From Phlebiopsis flavidoalba (lineage: Eukaryota > Basidiomycota > Agaricomycetes > Polyporales > Phanerochaetaceae), in the NCBI GenBank assembly GCA_035772785.1, contig JAOCPU010000003.1, positions 744,001 to 808,000 of the forward strand: DNA of 64,000 nucleotides. Reading direction: 5' to 3'. The notes beneath the pieces were generated by a model, which saw nothing but the letters and a program-made list of their open reading frames with translations, did not search any database and had not been told where the DNA came from. The translations under genes and the position numbers were made by a program. Positions 14,150-26,677 of this stretch are shown piece after piece (position 1 is the first letter of the stretch; every line of letters starts with the position of its first letter).

Positions 14150-17100
14150 AAGTGCTGTTGCTTTCACCTCTTTCCCCACCTCCACCATCCACGGACTTCG
14201 CTGCCGCCAACCGCAGAAGAGCTTCGGACTGCGGTCCCTTCATGCCGAATGCATATTACTGCAAAGAGCACAACGGATGGGTGCTCGTTCCTGTGGTGCT
14301 CATCATCCTCTGCTGTTCTTCCACCCATTCTCCCCCAGGCTACCAGCCTGCCCACCCTACCCGGACCAGGGGATAGACGGAAGCGCACGACGTCGTGCGC
14401 CGGGGACGCGACACGGCAGTTTTTGCTGGGAACGGCGGGGGCAAAAACGTAACTCACCACTTCCACTGCGGTATGTGATAGGCTGTAGACCGCGTCCACG
14501 CTTGAATACCCGCCCTTCGATAAGAGAAGATGAGTGAAAAGCGCAAGCTCTTCGCAAGCAGCGAAAGGTGACGCAAAAATGGGACCGTTTCATCCTAGAC
14601 CAAAAGAGCGGGGGGCCTGATCCAACAAGGGCGCATCAGCTAATACGGAAACCCATGGAACCTCGACCTGCTAGAAAATTTATACATCTGCTGCCAATGT
14701 TCGGTGTATTCTGTCCTTGTCTCCCAGGTCATTCCCTGACGAGTTTTACCGGGGAAAAACGGGTCCTGGGAAGAATTCGTCAAGGATAAGGCTAGAAGCA
14801 TCCAACTGTAGGGAAGACTGGGGAACTTTTGCAGTCGTCCACAGGTTTCGAGACGATCAATCACGTATGTCCATGTTTCCCTTCCTTCGTCATCTGTAGA
14901 AGTCGAAATAACAATGATATAATGGTAAGTTCCCATGTCGCGGCACCAGGGGGCATCCTTGAAAAACCGTACGTTGGGGCGAGGTGAACAAATCGGGGGC
15001 CTGTACCCGTAACTTCGTCCAAAATTTCCAGGGGGGGTAACCAAAAGCTTGGCTGGAATTTGCCCATTCTGTGTAAGTAAAGCTTTACTTTTAGGGCGTT
15101 TTCTCTGGGCCAAACTCATGAGGTTTGTTCAAGGGCCGTCGAGATGGCTCTCGATCAGCTTGAACTTTAACAGTTAGAGTGGATATTCAAACAAAAACGT
15201 CGTCAGGCCCTCTAAAATGGTGAGGAGGCGCTCCACTACGCCGTCTATCGATTCGACGCATTCGCTGGAAGGAAGACCGGGACGCGCGCAAAGCTGGCTG
15301 CCGTGCCATAGGGTCTGGATGTTGGGTCCATGTGTTAGCCGACCTCCTTACAACAGACAACTGCCAAGTAAGTGCACTAGACAGACAGAGCACATCGTGA
15401 ACATGCAGACTAACTAGGTTTTTTTTTTCACGAAACTTCAGGAATGTTCACGGGCATATCTGTTACTTGTCAACGTGGAGAGCGCAACAGATATCGTTCA
15501 GACCGCATTTGGCGGCGCACGTATCGCAGGAGTAAGCCACCTCCGACAAATCAACCATAAGCCGATTTCTAATATTGGTAGTGATCATCGAGGGAATCTG
15601 CCTGACTGAACGCGTTCTTGGGTAAACTTCCCTCGATCATGATCTGCGGGAGATCACTTATGGCAATGACTCCGCTTCTATCTCCAGGTACGATGATCCC
15701 GCGTTGAATGACCCTCGTTTTGCACTAAACCCTTTTTTTTAGATTTTCTAGTCCAGGTTTCGCGTACAGCGCCCCTAGTGCCGTTGCGTACCGAGTGAAG
15801 GTACGATAGATGTATACTCCTGCTTCGCTAGCAATCGTCGAGTCGAATGAAGAGCCAAGGGGTTCGCCGACCACTGACGTCATTGTGAGTACTCACTCCT
15901 CTATGAGGATTGAGGGTCTCGCGGGTCACGCTTCACCTAAAGGGACCGACGTGAGGCAGGCCAAGCATCTCCTTGGCTTTTGGGAAGGACGGCATCCTGA
16001 AAGATTGACCTTGAAGAAGCAGACGACGACTTTGTCATCAGCGCTCGGAAGACGCCATGAAAACGAATCTTACACGACATAGATGGCTAGCGACTAAGAG
16101 GGTGGACCTTGTCGACCGCATTCAAGATCGTCGCTGACCGCATCGTGGACCAGCCATAAAGCTGCCTCGAGTGCTGGAATCAGAACCGCGGCTCGATGAT
16201 GACCTTAGAGTCAGCGTTCCAAGCGTTCGGAAGTGCCGAAGGAAACAGACGAGAAGGGATGCTCCATCACGATATTTGACGTCCGATATAAATGGAGAGT
16301 TCAAGTCACTACCTCTGTGTATGCTGATTGCGCTGCTGTAGGTTGCGGACCAACCGTCTCAATTGGACCGAATGCGCGAGGCCCTCGGCGTCATAGCAGA
16401 AGCGAACGACAGCGAGCGCCTGAGGCGGTTCCTTCCTGGCACGGACAGGTCAAGATCGTAAGTGCACAAGAATACAGATTGAAAAATTATTTGAGCTTAA
16501 CAGTTTCGTTAGCCGGCGTACGTCACAAGTCAGAGCAGCTTGGATAGTCCTCGAGGTCTGAACCAACTCGGGAAACACCTGTTACCTCAACTCCCTGCTA
16601 CAGGTACAAACTTCCTTGCCCATATCATCTACTCATACTTAGTTTGTTTGTCAGTACTTTTACACCATTAAGACTTAGCGACGCAGGTCGCAGGCCACTT
16701 GGAGAGCAAGTCGACAGATGTGGTGATAAATTCACTGATGACGACCTCAAGCGTCACCGTGTGGGAGGTCGAAATGTTACCATTTTGTTTTGGAGAGAGG
16801 TAGTGCGGTCGAAAGAAATGTAAGTTTGTGCAACTAATTAACTTGCTATAAGATCTCACAGCTACAATAGTCGTTTCACCAGCTTGCCGACCTGTTCCGG
16901 AATATGGAGTACAGCGATCAGGCATCCATCACATCCTACCCTCGATCTCGCCAAACTTGCCCTAGTGACAACCCAAGATGAGGAGGAAGACGACCAAGGA
17001 GGTGCCGGGTACCGACGCTTCCAATGACACAGACGCTCACACTTGTAGACGACGGTTCATACGCATCCATCACATGCATCACCTTCACCTATCCGGGAAC

Positions 17101-18768
17101 CGTCATCGCCGTCAGTATTGGGCTAAAACGCAACCATGCACGGTTACCGAAGGTCGACATGGAAGGCATCACCACAACGGAAAGACGACAAGGATTATGT
17201 TGTGGTGAACACAAGTCACCTTCCTCCTGCTCCTGGTTTTGGAGCGACCTACCCCGGAACGAAAGGCGTCATCCTCCAAACGCAAGAATACAGGACTTGA
17301 AGACGATCGTGATGAAGGATGCTCAGGAACACTAAAGCTCCACCATTACCGCCTCGGAAGTCTGCGACTACCAGTGACTCTGTAATGATGTTTGGTACGC
17401 CTGTCGCATTTGCTACGTGCGCCACCATTGATTGGCTTTAGGGACGGCAACACGACGTTTTTTCGGAGTGCATGGACAACTGCATGTTCCAGATAGAGAC
17501 AGCTCTTTTAGACTTCCAAGATCAGGCCATGCCATCCGGACCACTGAGCGACAAAACGAGCGTCATAAAACGGTTCGTGGTTGCATTCATGGCCCAATGT
17601 AACGATGACTCTCAAATAGTGTACAGCCTTTTTCTATGGCAAGAAACGCCAGCGGCTGACGCCGCTGACTGAAGCAGATGCAAGGAAAAACAAAGATCCC
17701 TCCTCCACTCACGAGAAAGAGGATCCTTTTTCTCATCTGCACCTCAAACGTGTCTGACGAAGGCTTCGATCTTTACGACGGCCTCAGCAGATACTTCGAC
17801 GACGTTGTCGAGCTGGATGGCGTCAAGAAGCGTATGGAGGTGACGCTGGTCGATTTGCCATCCGTTACTGCAAGTTACAGCTCCAGGTGCGACATTTATC
17901 GGCCCTTACATCGTTAGAAGCTGACATGTCACGCAGCGGGTTCAATTTGACCGTGAACGACACCCAGCAGGCATACAAGTCCCAGGCATATGTCAAAGTT
18001 TGGCGAGACGATATGCATGGACCGTTTTCCTCGATAGCGCAGACCCAGAAAAGAGGGCCAGATCGAAGAGTATCCAGTCTAAGCTCTGAACTTGTCGCGG
18101 GATCGGATACAACGGCTAATGCAGGGCAAAGTAAGTCGTCCCTTCAAAGTCCCCATGGTAGCGTCTCAACATGTGTCTCCGCTCTCCTCCTTCGTAGCAC
18201 GCTCCATTCGCGCCTGCTCTGGGAGCAGCAGCTGACTTCCTTTCACAACAGGATAAGCTCCACATCGCTGAAGCATACACCGGATCTCGTAGTCCGTCTG
18301 AAGTCAGAAAACAGTCACTGGTTACGTCTCAGCTCGAACGCGAGCGCGAGTCAGTCAGCAAGCTGAAACGAGAGCTTGAGGGACCTCTGGAAGGACGACT
18401 CCGAGGCTGTGTACCAGCTTTCCTCAGTGTTTATTCATCGTGGCTCGTCTCCGTCATTCGGCCACTATTTCTTCTACTCAAGGAATCTCCCCCGATCAAC
18501 CTGATCAGTGGTTCAAGTACAACGACTCTAGCGTCAGCATCGTGTCGAAAGATGAGGTTTTTCGCCGACACCACGGGATCAAACTGCCAACCCTTACATG
18601 GTATGTCCGGTACCGTTAAATTGTGTGTCGAGTACTTAAGCACCTCAACTCCTACAGCTCGTCTTTTGCACGCAAAAATGCAGACGTTATCCAGACCGTA
18701 CATAGAGTCACCTACCTCTATGTAAGACAGTCACGGACACGGCCGTTAGATTCATCCTCATCCATTTG
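14150..18768 (+). CDS. UBP2: Ubiquitin carboxyl-terminal hydrolase, UBP2/USP25-28-like
   Basis: Cysteine protease (peptidase C19) that removes ubiquitin from proteins; in yeast Ubp2 trims K63 chains. The N-terminal part is weakly fixed: CGPFMPNAYYCKEHNGWVLV near 14230, FPDEFYRGKTGP near 14725, TLESAFQAFGSAEG near 16207, REALGVIAEANDSERLRRFL near 16375. The Cys box GLNQLGNTCYLNSLLQ lies at about 16555-16603 with one extra A, followed after an intron by YFYTIKDLRDAV. Then comes an acidic TTQDEEEDDQGG and threonine-rich linker (about 16970-17060), LYDGLSRYFDDVVELDG (17780), LPSVLQLQLQ and AYKSQAYVK. The His box reads SVFIHRG and GHYFFYSRNLP (about 18427-18490), with WFKYNDSSVSIVSKDEVFADTTG, ending near 18768. 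Both catalytic boxes are present. The start at 14150 is approximate. Confidence 0.85.
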
Positions 18769-19081
18769 ACGCATTCTGATACATTGAGAACAACTCACAA
18801 CATATGTATTATAATCAATATCTCACAACCACACACATCACCTTTCTTCGTACACCTGTTGTTAAAGTTTGTACTGCGTGGGTTACGATGACGGACGCTA
18901 AGATCAAGGGTATGGCTGTATATATGCAACTAGCTTGTGTACAAATATCTGTTATATATGTCCGGGTAGATGTTGTTTCCAGGGCTATTCATTTATTGAA
19001 AAAGGGCGGAGTCTCCGTCGAGACGTAGAGTGCTGATTCGTTGCAAGCCACCTTCTTCCCTCATTCTATAGTCGCAGTCAT
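18769..19081. terminator. Convergent 3' intergenic of UBP2 and NTF2-like gene
   Basis: The two genes run toward each other and this AT-rich segment of about 310 bp is left for both 3' ends. Several AATAAA-like and TATATG elements (for example TATAATCAATAT near 18808) could serve polyadenylation. No gene is seen. Confidence 0.4.
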
Positions 19082-19549
19082 GAGCTACACGTCAGGAGAG
19101 AGGGTTCAGACATACGATGCTGAGGCAGATATATCTCGGCTTCCGATTCAGAGTCTTTCGGGGTGAACAGCAGCTTGGTAGCCGTCTGCACGACTCAATG
19201 TCACTACGCGTCTCTGATCAAGCTCCATGCGGCGTACCTGGAAGCCCTCGGGGGTCTCTGCACTCTGGACCTGCATCTTGTCCGCGTGCCACTTCTTCTG
19301 CAGTGCCAGCAGCCCCTCTTTCAAGCCTTCCTTGTCCACTTCCTGTCCGGCTAGCACACACCCGTCACATCGCGCACTTTCCGTGCACATATTCGTGAAC
19401 TTGGTGCTAAAGACATCGATAGGTCCCGGCCCCATGCGCACTTTAAGACCAGGGAAGTTGGGCTTGTTGAAGTGAATGTGAGGGGAAGAGAGAAGTGTCG
19501 TGAGCTGGTTGCTCAGCCATTCGGGCGTCCCAACTTGATCAGCGGACAT
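19082..19549 (-). CDS. Small uncharacterised protein, possibly NTF2-like
   Basis: Starts at the ATG at 19549 (MSADQVGTPEWLSNQLTTLL) and runs without an intron through PGLKVRMGPGPIDVFSTKF, CDGCVLAGQEVDKEGLKEGL and LLALQKKWHADKMQV. A one-base shift near 19160 exchanges a premature stop for the acidic tail DSESEAEIYLPQHRM and a stop at 19082, giving about 155 residues. The pattern of a short helical start, a strand with PxxKVRMG and the KEGLLALQKKWH helix resembles SnoaL/NTF2-like small folds, but this is inference and no catalytic residue can be named. The frame is also open upstream to 19753, so a longer start is possible. Upstream lies MCC alpha in the same orientation. Confidence 0.55.
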
Positions 19550-20000
19550 GGTGTGTAGATGTGTTTGAGTGGTTGTACAGAATCCGTGAGCGAGGGAGTG
19601 TTGGACAAGAGATGAGGCCTCTGATATGTAGTTAGTTGCGGCAGATGATACGAGGGAAAAGATGAAGGCTTGTGAAAAGGATGAGTGGTGGTAGACGCAT
19701 GCAGGCGCAGCTTGGCTCGATGACGTTTTCGAGAAACGCCCTGAGAACGCCACGAAGTTGGCGCCTAACAGAGATGGATTGTGCGCGGATGTTCTGGTCG
19801 CCGGCTCCGTTTAACGTTCACGCACGACGGTATAATTCATCTCATGTTTATTGTTGACAACGTATATTGACAGCTCCGTCGGCCTATAATACACTATAAT
19901 ACAAATTCCATGGCACTGTTTCGGTAGGTAACACCAATTTCCAAACAATTCCTAGTACTTCGAGTCGGCGCGGTACGTTCTCATGGCTCGACCGTCGCGC

Positions 20001-23000
20001 TCACTTATCTTCCTCCTCAAAATCCACCAAAACCTTGCCCTCCGGGATCATCTCGCCCTTCGCGCGCATCCAACACTCTTCACGACGCCTTTCTTCCTCG
20101 CTCGCAACACCGTCTCAGTCTTCATGCTCTCCAAAATAACAACCGCATCGCCTTTCTCGACCGTATCTCCAGGCTTTACTTTCACCTCCACAACGACGCT
20201 AGGCATCGGAGCCTTGATAGTTGACGCGCTGGACGACGCCGACAACACGTCCGTTCCAAGGGAGATGAGCCAGTTAGGCGAAGGGATCACGAGCGTGGTC
20301 TTCACACCGGAGCCCGCTGCGTCGAAGACATGCAGACGCTCATTCGCGTTGGGAAGCGCGCGCGACGCGGGAAGGGATGCTGGCGGAGGTTGAGATACGA
20401 TCGTCGTCCGTAGGGACTTGGAGTCAAGCGTTGATGCAAATCGTCGTAGGAGAGGCGAGCTTGAGCCGAGACGCCTTTGAACTCAGTCTCGTTGCTGGCC
20501 GTGTGCGCACACTGATATCAAAAAGTCCGCCGTCGAGGCTTTTCACGTGTACGGTGATCCGTTCCAGCTCTTTGGCCTCCTCTTCGCCCTCGGCGCCTTC
20601 AACAGAGTCTGCTGCAACCTCGAATGTCACTGTTCTGTCATATAACATCTCCGCCGAAAGCGACGAGAGACAAGGGTCGTCCAGGGGGAATGTAGTGCGT
20701 TCGGCGTGGTTGAAACAGGATGGTCACGTAGCACTACAAAGAGCGCTGCTTGAGCAAGCAGTTGAGGACTCGGCTCAGTTTCAGCAGGGAAAAGACTATC
20801 GTGGTGTTTCTAGCGACATCTGTTAGTCAAGACCCCAAGTTAGATGGAACTCATCCGCCTACCTTGATGAACCCCGTCTTACATCGCCTTTCTGGAAGCT
20901 TTCGTGGCCCGCCAGTGCCTCAGGAACTCAACGTTTGTGTTCACACCCACCACTTTGTACTCTTCCAGTGCCTTGCGAAGAACTCGAAGCGCCTCTTAGC
21001 GCCTCTTCACGTGTCGAGGCGTGCACCCACGAGTTTCGCAATCATAGGGTCCGTAGAAGACTCCGATCGTACCCGGCGCTTCGAAGCCCTGCTCGAGGCG
21101 CACACCCTAGGAGCAATCGCAGGATACGGTATGTATACCGTCCGAGAAGCGCATCTGACGAAGTAGAGCCTGCTTCCGCATCATGCAGAGTCCAATGTGG
21201 GCAGCGGAGGGGCGAAGATGTGCGTGGGCAATGGTTGTCGAGAGGTAGACGACGTTCCAGAATCTGGGAGGAAACCTTTGCGAGGGGTTCTCTGCGTATA
21301 TGCGGGGCCTCGAAAGCATGTCCCAAACGAGGGGAATCTGAGATTGCTGTAGCGGGAGGAGGTTTCCCGCTGCAAACCTTCGAGTTGCCACTCGACAAGA
21401 TCTAGACCGGTGATCATTTTTCTGTGACGGGATGTTCAACTTGTAGTCGTGTATTCCTGAGAGACAGCGTATGGTCAGTCGCGGATTAGGAGTAGGTGCA
21501 GTAATGGACTGACATCTCCATGAAGAAGAATTCGCCTGAATCGCAGTCAAAGATGAACTCGACTGTTCCCGCACCGACATATCCAACGGCAACGAGCAGC
21601 TTCAACGGCCTTCTCGCCGAGTCTTCCTCGCACCTCTTCGCTCAGTCCAGGGGCTGGGGCTTCCTCGATAATCTTCTAGCTCGGTGGGTTGCGCCTCTGG
21701 ACACTACAATCACGCTTCCCAGAGGCATACAGTGTTCCCGTGTGTATCTGCAAAACACTTGCACTTCGACGTGCCGAGGGGTTGCGATGAATTTCTCGAT
21801 CAGGACAGTAGGCGAAGAGAATGACTTCAGGATTCGCGCTGGGCCGACTCGAGTGCTGAATGGAAAGGAGGCTGAGTCGAAAACACGGTACGCATTCCCT
21901 TGCCGCCGCCTCCGTTGTACAGCTTTGGATGAGCACAGGAAACCCTGGAGAAGTCTGGTGAGTGGTGTGATAGTGTGCGAGACCGTTAGCTCTTACCAAT
22001 CTTCTCGGCTTGTTGCAATAGAAAGTCCGGATCTTGGTTCTCTTCGTGATATCAGGGACTACCGGAACGCCTGCACTCTCCATGATCTTCTTGGATTCGC
22101 TGTGTGCCTTCGAGCACTTTTTCGTTAGTTCGATAGCCTTTGCGGCCAGTAACAATCGATCGACCTACCTCTTCGATCCCATCTCTCACAATGGCATCAC
22201 TCGGCTGGAGGGCCGATATAAACACTATCCCCTCCTTCGCCAACAGCTCCGCAAAACTTCGCATTCTCGCTGAGAAAGCCATACCCAGGACTGTTGGACC
22301 GCCTACATTCTTGGCGTTAGCCATGGGAGTAAGCGGCATTAAGATATGTTATCACCTGGGCGCCACTCTTTCGGACCATACTTCCACAATCTTGTCCATA
22401 CGAAGCTACGGATGAGCCATCTAAGTGAGTACGCGTACGACAGGGCTGGAATAGACAGCACAGCATTTACGTAGCTCTCTGCAGACGGTGCGGGTCCAAT
22501 ACAGTACGCCTCGTCAGCCTACTTTCATGTATTCAGAATGCCGGTCTTGTTTAGAGAGCTGAAGCGTTGTATTGTTCATACCAACTGAACGTGATGGAGT
22601 TGGCGTCGACATCACTGTACTACAGCAACCGTCCTTAATTCCCAACTTCTTGGCTGCACGTATTACGCGACACGCGATTTCTCCCTTATGAATAAATGGC
22701 CTCAGAGAGCTATATAGGAGGTCTCATGTATTTTCACACCTGTTGGCAATCAGGATCTTGTCGAAAATGCGGTCTTCGTACGGAGGGCGAGCTATCTTTA
22801 TAGGAGCATTAGTTGATTAGAGGTGTGCGTAATCATGCCACACCTGAAGTAGTGGCAAAGCCTCTTATTGGTCCACATATCCCATATGTTACTCGTTGTA
22901 TGGCGTTCCCAGCTGTAGATTGTAATGGACGCGTGGTGGTCAACACCGAGGTATTCCGCCGCTGGCCAGTCGCGTTACTGGGCTTGCGAGTTACAGATCC

Positions 23001-23079
23001 TAGAGCATGTCGTGTTGTGGTAGATGAGTGAGAAATTACCGAGACAGAGGGCGAGCTGTGGCTGAGCGTTATGTAGCAT
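20001..23079 (-). CDS. MCCA: Methylcrotonoyl-CoA carboxylase, biotin-carrying alpha subunit
   Basis: Biotin carboxylase plus biotin carrier of the mitochondrial enzyme that carboxylates 3-methylcrotonyl-CoA in leucine degradation. The first exon (from 23079, MLHNAQPQLALCL) and the second (about 23000-22850, ending GPIRGFATTS) look like a mitochondrial presequence. The biotin carboxylase starts with EDRIFDKILIANR, an intron, then GEIACRVIRAAKKLG (about 22690). Then ELLAKEGIVFI, SKKIMESAGVPVVP, GFPVLIK-like text, a glycine loop broken by indels, and ERDCSVQRRNQK (about 21700). The carrier domain near the C-terminus reads KAPMPSVVVEVKVKPGD and VVILESMKTETVLRA, with the biotinylated lysine in ESMKTE, and ends GKVLVDFEEEDK at 20001. 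ESMKTE instead of the classical AMKM is the form I expect in fungi. The middle (20400-21600) is frameshifted. The beta subunit is not in this window. Confidence 0.88.
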
Positions 23080-24682
23080 GGTGGGTGCAGAGGGGTTCGA
23101 GGGTAAGGAGCAAGCTGGGGTTTTGATGACCGTGACCGTGAAATGCGGGGTAAAGGCATCAGCCGCTGGCCGGAATCTCCGGATGTGCTTGACGGGCGCT
23201 TGTCACATGCTTCCCGTCTCCGCTCGCGGGCTGTTTCTCTCTTCCGCATCTCACTTTATCAATATTTAATGTTTAACAACATCGTCTGGTCAACGTGTGT
23301 CACAATATTTTGAGTCCGTACCCTGAATCTCGTCTTTTATGCTACCGCTGCCGGTTGTCGACTTGAAATGGAGGGCTAGGTGGCAGGGAGAAAATATGTA
23401 AACATTCTCATAAAATTCTGAAAATCTATATTGACTGTCCCGAAGAAGTGACTTAGTTCGCTTCACTAGACACATTCTACGACCGTCGTCCCGCCACGTC
23501 ACATTCTGAAAAGACAGCTCTATTGTTTGCCTCCGTGTCCATGTATCATGTAAAGAGTATGGGCACTCTTGGCAGTTCCGGTCGCATTGCCTTTATACTG
23601 GCGCACCGTGAAACAAGTGTCGCTGAAGGAAAAGTCAAAGCACCAGATGAGAAGGCGCGGCATATAGGGGCCTTAGCTACCAGTGATATCAGCTCAAACA
23701 AGGAAAACCGTCTCCTCTCCAAAATAAACCTTCTCATATCTCCGGGACTAATAGGTGCCCACACGTCGACATTACACCTCGAACCCGTCCTGCACGCATA
23801 CCAAGGCATCACAGGATAATACCTCGCATTCTAATGGTCGAGCACAGACGTGATCGCTGATTCAGAACTCTCTAGAACGTCGTTGATGCACTTCAAAACG
23901 GGCATGTCGGCCGTGGAGTAGCAAGAAGAGATCTCCGTGCGTTCGAGCCGTTGAATGCGCATGGAAATCTATGACACTCCAGAGTCGTGTTTGCGCCTCG
24001 GGGCCCCGATGATTCTGATAGCCTTACGTGATGCGAAAATACAAGGCCGTCCAGGAGTGTATCCAGGTATATGTTCACCTCAGCACAGCCATCGTTCTAC
24101 TTACATCACTAGTACTTCGACCGAAGGATCGACACAAAACGGTTAGGAAACGCTCATCCATTGATCGCGCTGTGGCAAAGCTCCCCGTATCATGATGCGC
24201 ATGTTTCTGCGGAGCCGAAACACGAACAATGTATCCCGGCGCAGTTTTCTCCTCTCCAATAGGCAAGGGCGAGACCAGAAAGAGTACAGTAGGCCGCCAT
24301 CGACCTAAGACAAATCTATCACAGCGTAGATTTCTCTCGCGCAAGTACGTCAATTGACGGTTGTATTAGACAGGTTTAATGTTCTTTTTGACACGGACCG
24401 TGTAGCCGTTTTTTTAGGATAGATTTTTGGCATGAAAGTGTCGGCGTGCACACACAGAACGAACCCAGACCTTCAAGGGCAAATCTCATGCGTCCCTGCA
24501 CTGAACCTCGCCAAGCGGGCATTAGGTAGAGCCCTGGGGGAGTCGCGTTTGATGGGTACGTTCGCTAGCTTAGCCGTTCCCCGAGAAGCGCGTCCTCATC
24601 TATTCACAAACGCCGAGCAGCTCAGGACGTACTTTATGGTGTGAAGCGACTCCAATTTCTGTAACGGTAACCTTCCGTCGCC
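23080..24682. other. Unresolved 1.6 kb, possible minus-strand gene
   Basis: The left end is the MCC alpha promoter. Between about 24180 and 23880 a minus-strand frame reads VNIYLDTLLDGLVFSHHVRL and further leucine-rich helical text; another open plus frame covers 23523-23819. Neither belongs to a family I can name, and no consistent exon chain could be drawn. No RNA gene or repeat is visible. Confidence 0.25.
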
Positions 24683-26677
24683 ATGTTTGTGATGCCACTT
24701 GTCCCCCTGGCTGCGCCGCCGTTCAGCCACCCGTCATTGCCTCGACGTGGGAGCGGTGCGAATAGACGTGCCATTGCGGTTCGACCTCAGCGGGTCGATA
24801 TGTTATGGGCGTAAGCATGGTAGTGGGCATTCCCCACGTTTTCGATCATATGTGCTGACAGCGGTAATGATAGTCGGAGGGAATGGGTCGCCAGAATTTC
24901 AGCTACACGTTCTCAACAAGCACTGGAAACGTGTATGCAGCAGGATGCGGAGGGACCTTGACGGCAAACAAGGACGCCGCCGTTGTAAGTGTATGTAACA
25001 TGATGCGTGAAGATACCATGAGCTGATTGAGCCTTGACTCCTCAGCTACAATCAGACCATGTCGACAACAGCACAGATATTGGGCGACCAGCCCGATGCT
25101 GATGTTCTCGGGCCAAGCAGCTGGAGCCACCATTGTGAAGGAAACATGTGCGATTGCGGGCGTGGGCGGTGCGCTCTTTCCTTACGACAACCAAACTAGT
25201 GAGTATCGGATATTGTTTCGAAGCGTGTACGCTTCATCCGCGTACAGTTTTTGTCGTCAAGAATTTCACCCAGAATACGCTGGCACAAGCCGCTCAGGTA
25301 GCTCTCGGCACTGAAGTGTCGGGGATTATTGGTCTCGGCACCAATCGTGTACCCAAGAAGACCGACGAGTTCTGCGGCTCCCTGGAGGGACTCAAATCAT
25401 CGGCCAGTGGCTGCTCCAGTTTCCGGAGTACGCGAACTTCTCGTTTGGGAATGGCTGTTGCGTCTCCTATCGTGGTTCCACAACCAGATGGAGCAGCGGC
25501 AATTGTGCCGTCCTCTTCGGCAGGCGCTGATGCAGGCATTGTCCACCTCGTTTCAGTCTGATCCATCGTACTACAATACGGACAAAGTATCCTGGGTAAA
25601 CGCGAACGCCACGGCTGGGACGGCTAACGGATCCATTCCTCCCTCGGAACTGGACTGTCGCTCTCTGATGGCTGGGTTGCGAGTACCCCAGCCAACCAGC
25701 TATCGTCCAAAGGTAAAATCACGGCGAACCTGGATCCCCTATACACTGCCATCTATGTACCGCAGGATCAAGCAGCTCTTATACGTGAGGACCATTCTTT
25801 TGTCCCGCACTTCAGCTGGCGTCTCACACCCTCGCGTCTTGATATCAGATGCATCCATTCCAGGCGCCACCCTACAGAAGGGTTTGTCGTCACTGGGCAA
25901 TTTGTCAATGGCATACACCATCCCGTGCGACTCTCAATTTACTTTTTGTCGCGTTCCGTTGGAGGTCAAACTTTCAACATCGATCACTCGTCTCCATTTG
26001 ATTGTACCGCTGAGATTGATGGCAGATGTGGTCAGTCAGCAGCATCGAGGCGTGGACCGACGCTTCTCAAACCCAATATGTCTTGGGTTCCCGCTTTCTC
26101 TGTACGCTATACCTGTACGTGATGTTCATTGGCCGCGCAGCTGCCACTCGCTCACGTTCGTCGACAGAATCTTCAACGTTCCTCACAATGGGCCTCAGCA
26201 AATTGGGGTTCTCCCCAAGAGCTGACGGCACAACAGGCAAGAAACCCGCTCGACGTCAAAGCTATCGTCGGCGGTACCGTAGGCGGAGCCGCGTTGTGCT
26301 AGTCTTCGCCATCCTCGGCGGCCTCTACTTCCGCAACCACTGGAACGACTCGCGCCAAGCTCATTCTGGGGTTCCCGTCCTGCCAAGCGCTAGTGAATAC
26401 GAGGAGGCCGTCAAGACACCCGCGAGTGGGTGGCACGTCCCAGCCGTTCACGCTGATGTCGCCCACGTCGCAGGCCGCGCCCCCCCAGCAGCCTCCACCA
26501 CAGTCGCTGCCCTCCGCGGCCTACCCGCCGTCTCCGAGCTCGGCTGAGCGGTCTGGTCTCCGCCTCTGTCGCCCGTCATCTTTATTGATGATAACCGGAG
26601 CATCGATGCTGCTCCGCCGTCGTATAGGGGTTATGATTCGTATGTTGCGGGTCTTCCGCACAATTCGCCCGGTATGA
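24683..26677 (+). CDS. Membrane-anchored pepsin-like (peptidase A1 fold) protein
   Basis: A secretory protein with an aspartic-protease-like ectodomain, one membrane span and a cytoplasmic tail. ATG at 24683 opens a short hydrophobic start (MFVMPLVPLAA). Ectodomain text: VPLRFDLSGRYVMGVSM, FSYTFSTSTGNVYAAGCGGT, AAGATIVKETCAIAGVGGA, FTQNTLAQAAQVALGTEVSG, SGIIGLGTNRVPKKTDEF (typical A1 loop), FSFGMAVASPIVV, DPLYTAIYVPQDQAALI, TEGFVVTGQFVNGIHHPVRL, YVLGSRFL. A span follows: IVGGTVGGAALCLVFAILGG then LYFRNHWNDSRQ (stop-transfer basic/polar). The tail contains the late motif DAAPPSYRGYD. No DTG/DSG active-site triad could be read in either lobe, so catalysis is doubtful. Secretory membrane protein inferred; short introns interrupt the first half. 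Frame breaks are frequent. Confidence 0.65.
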
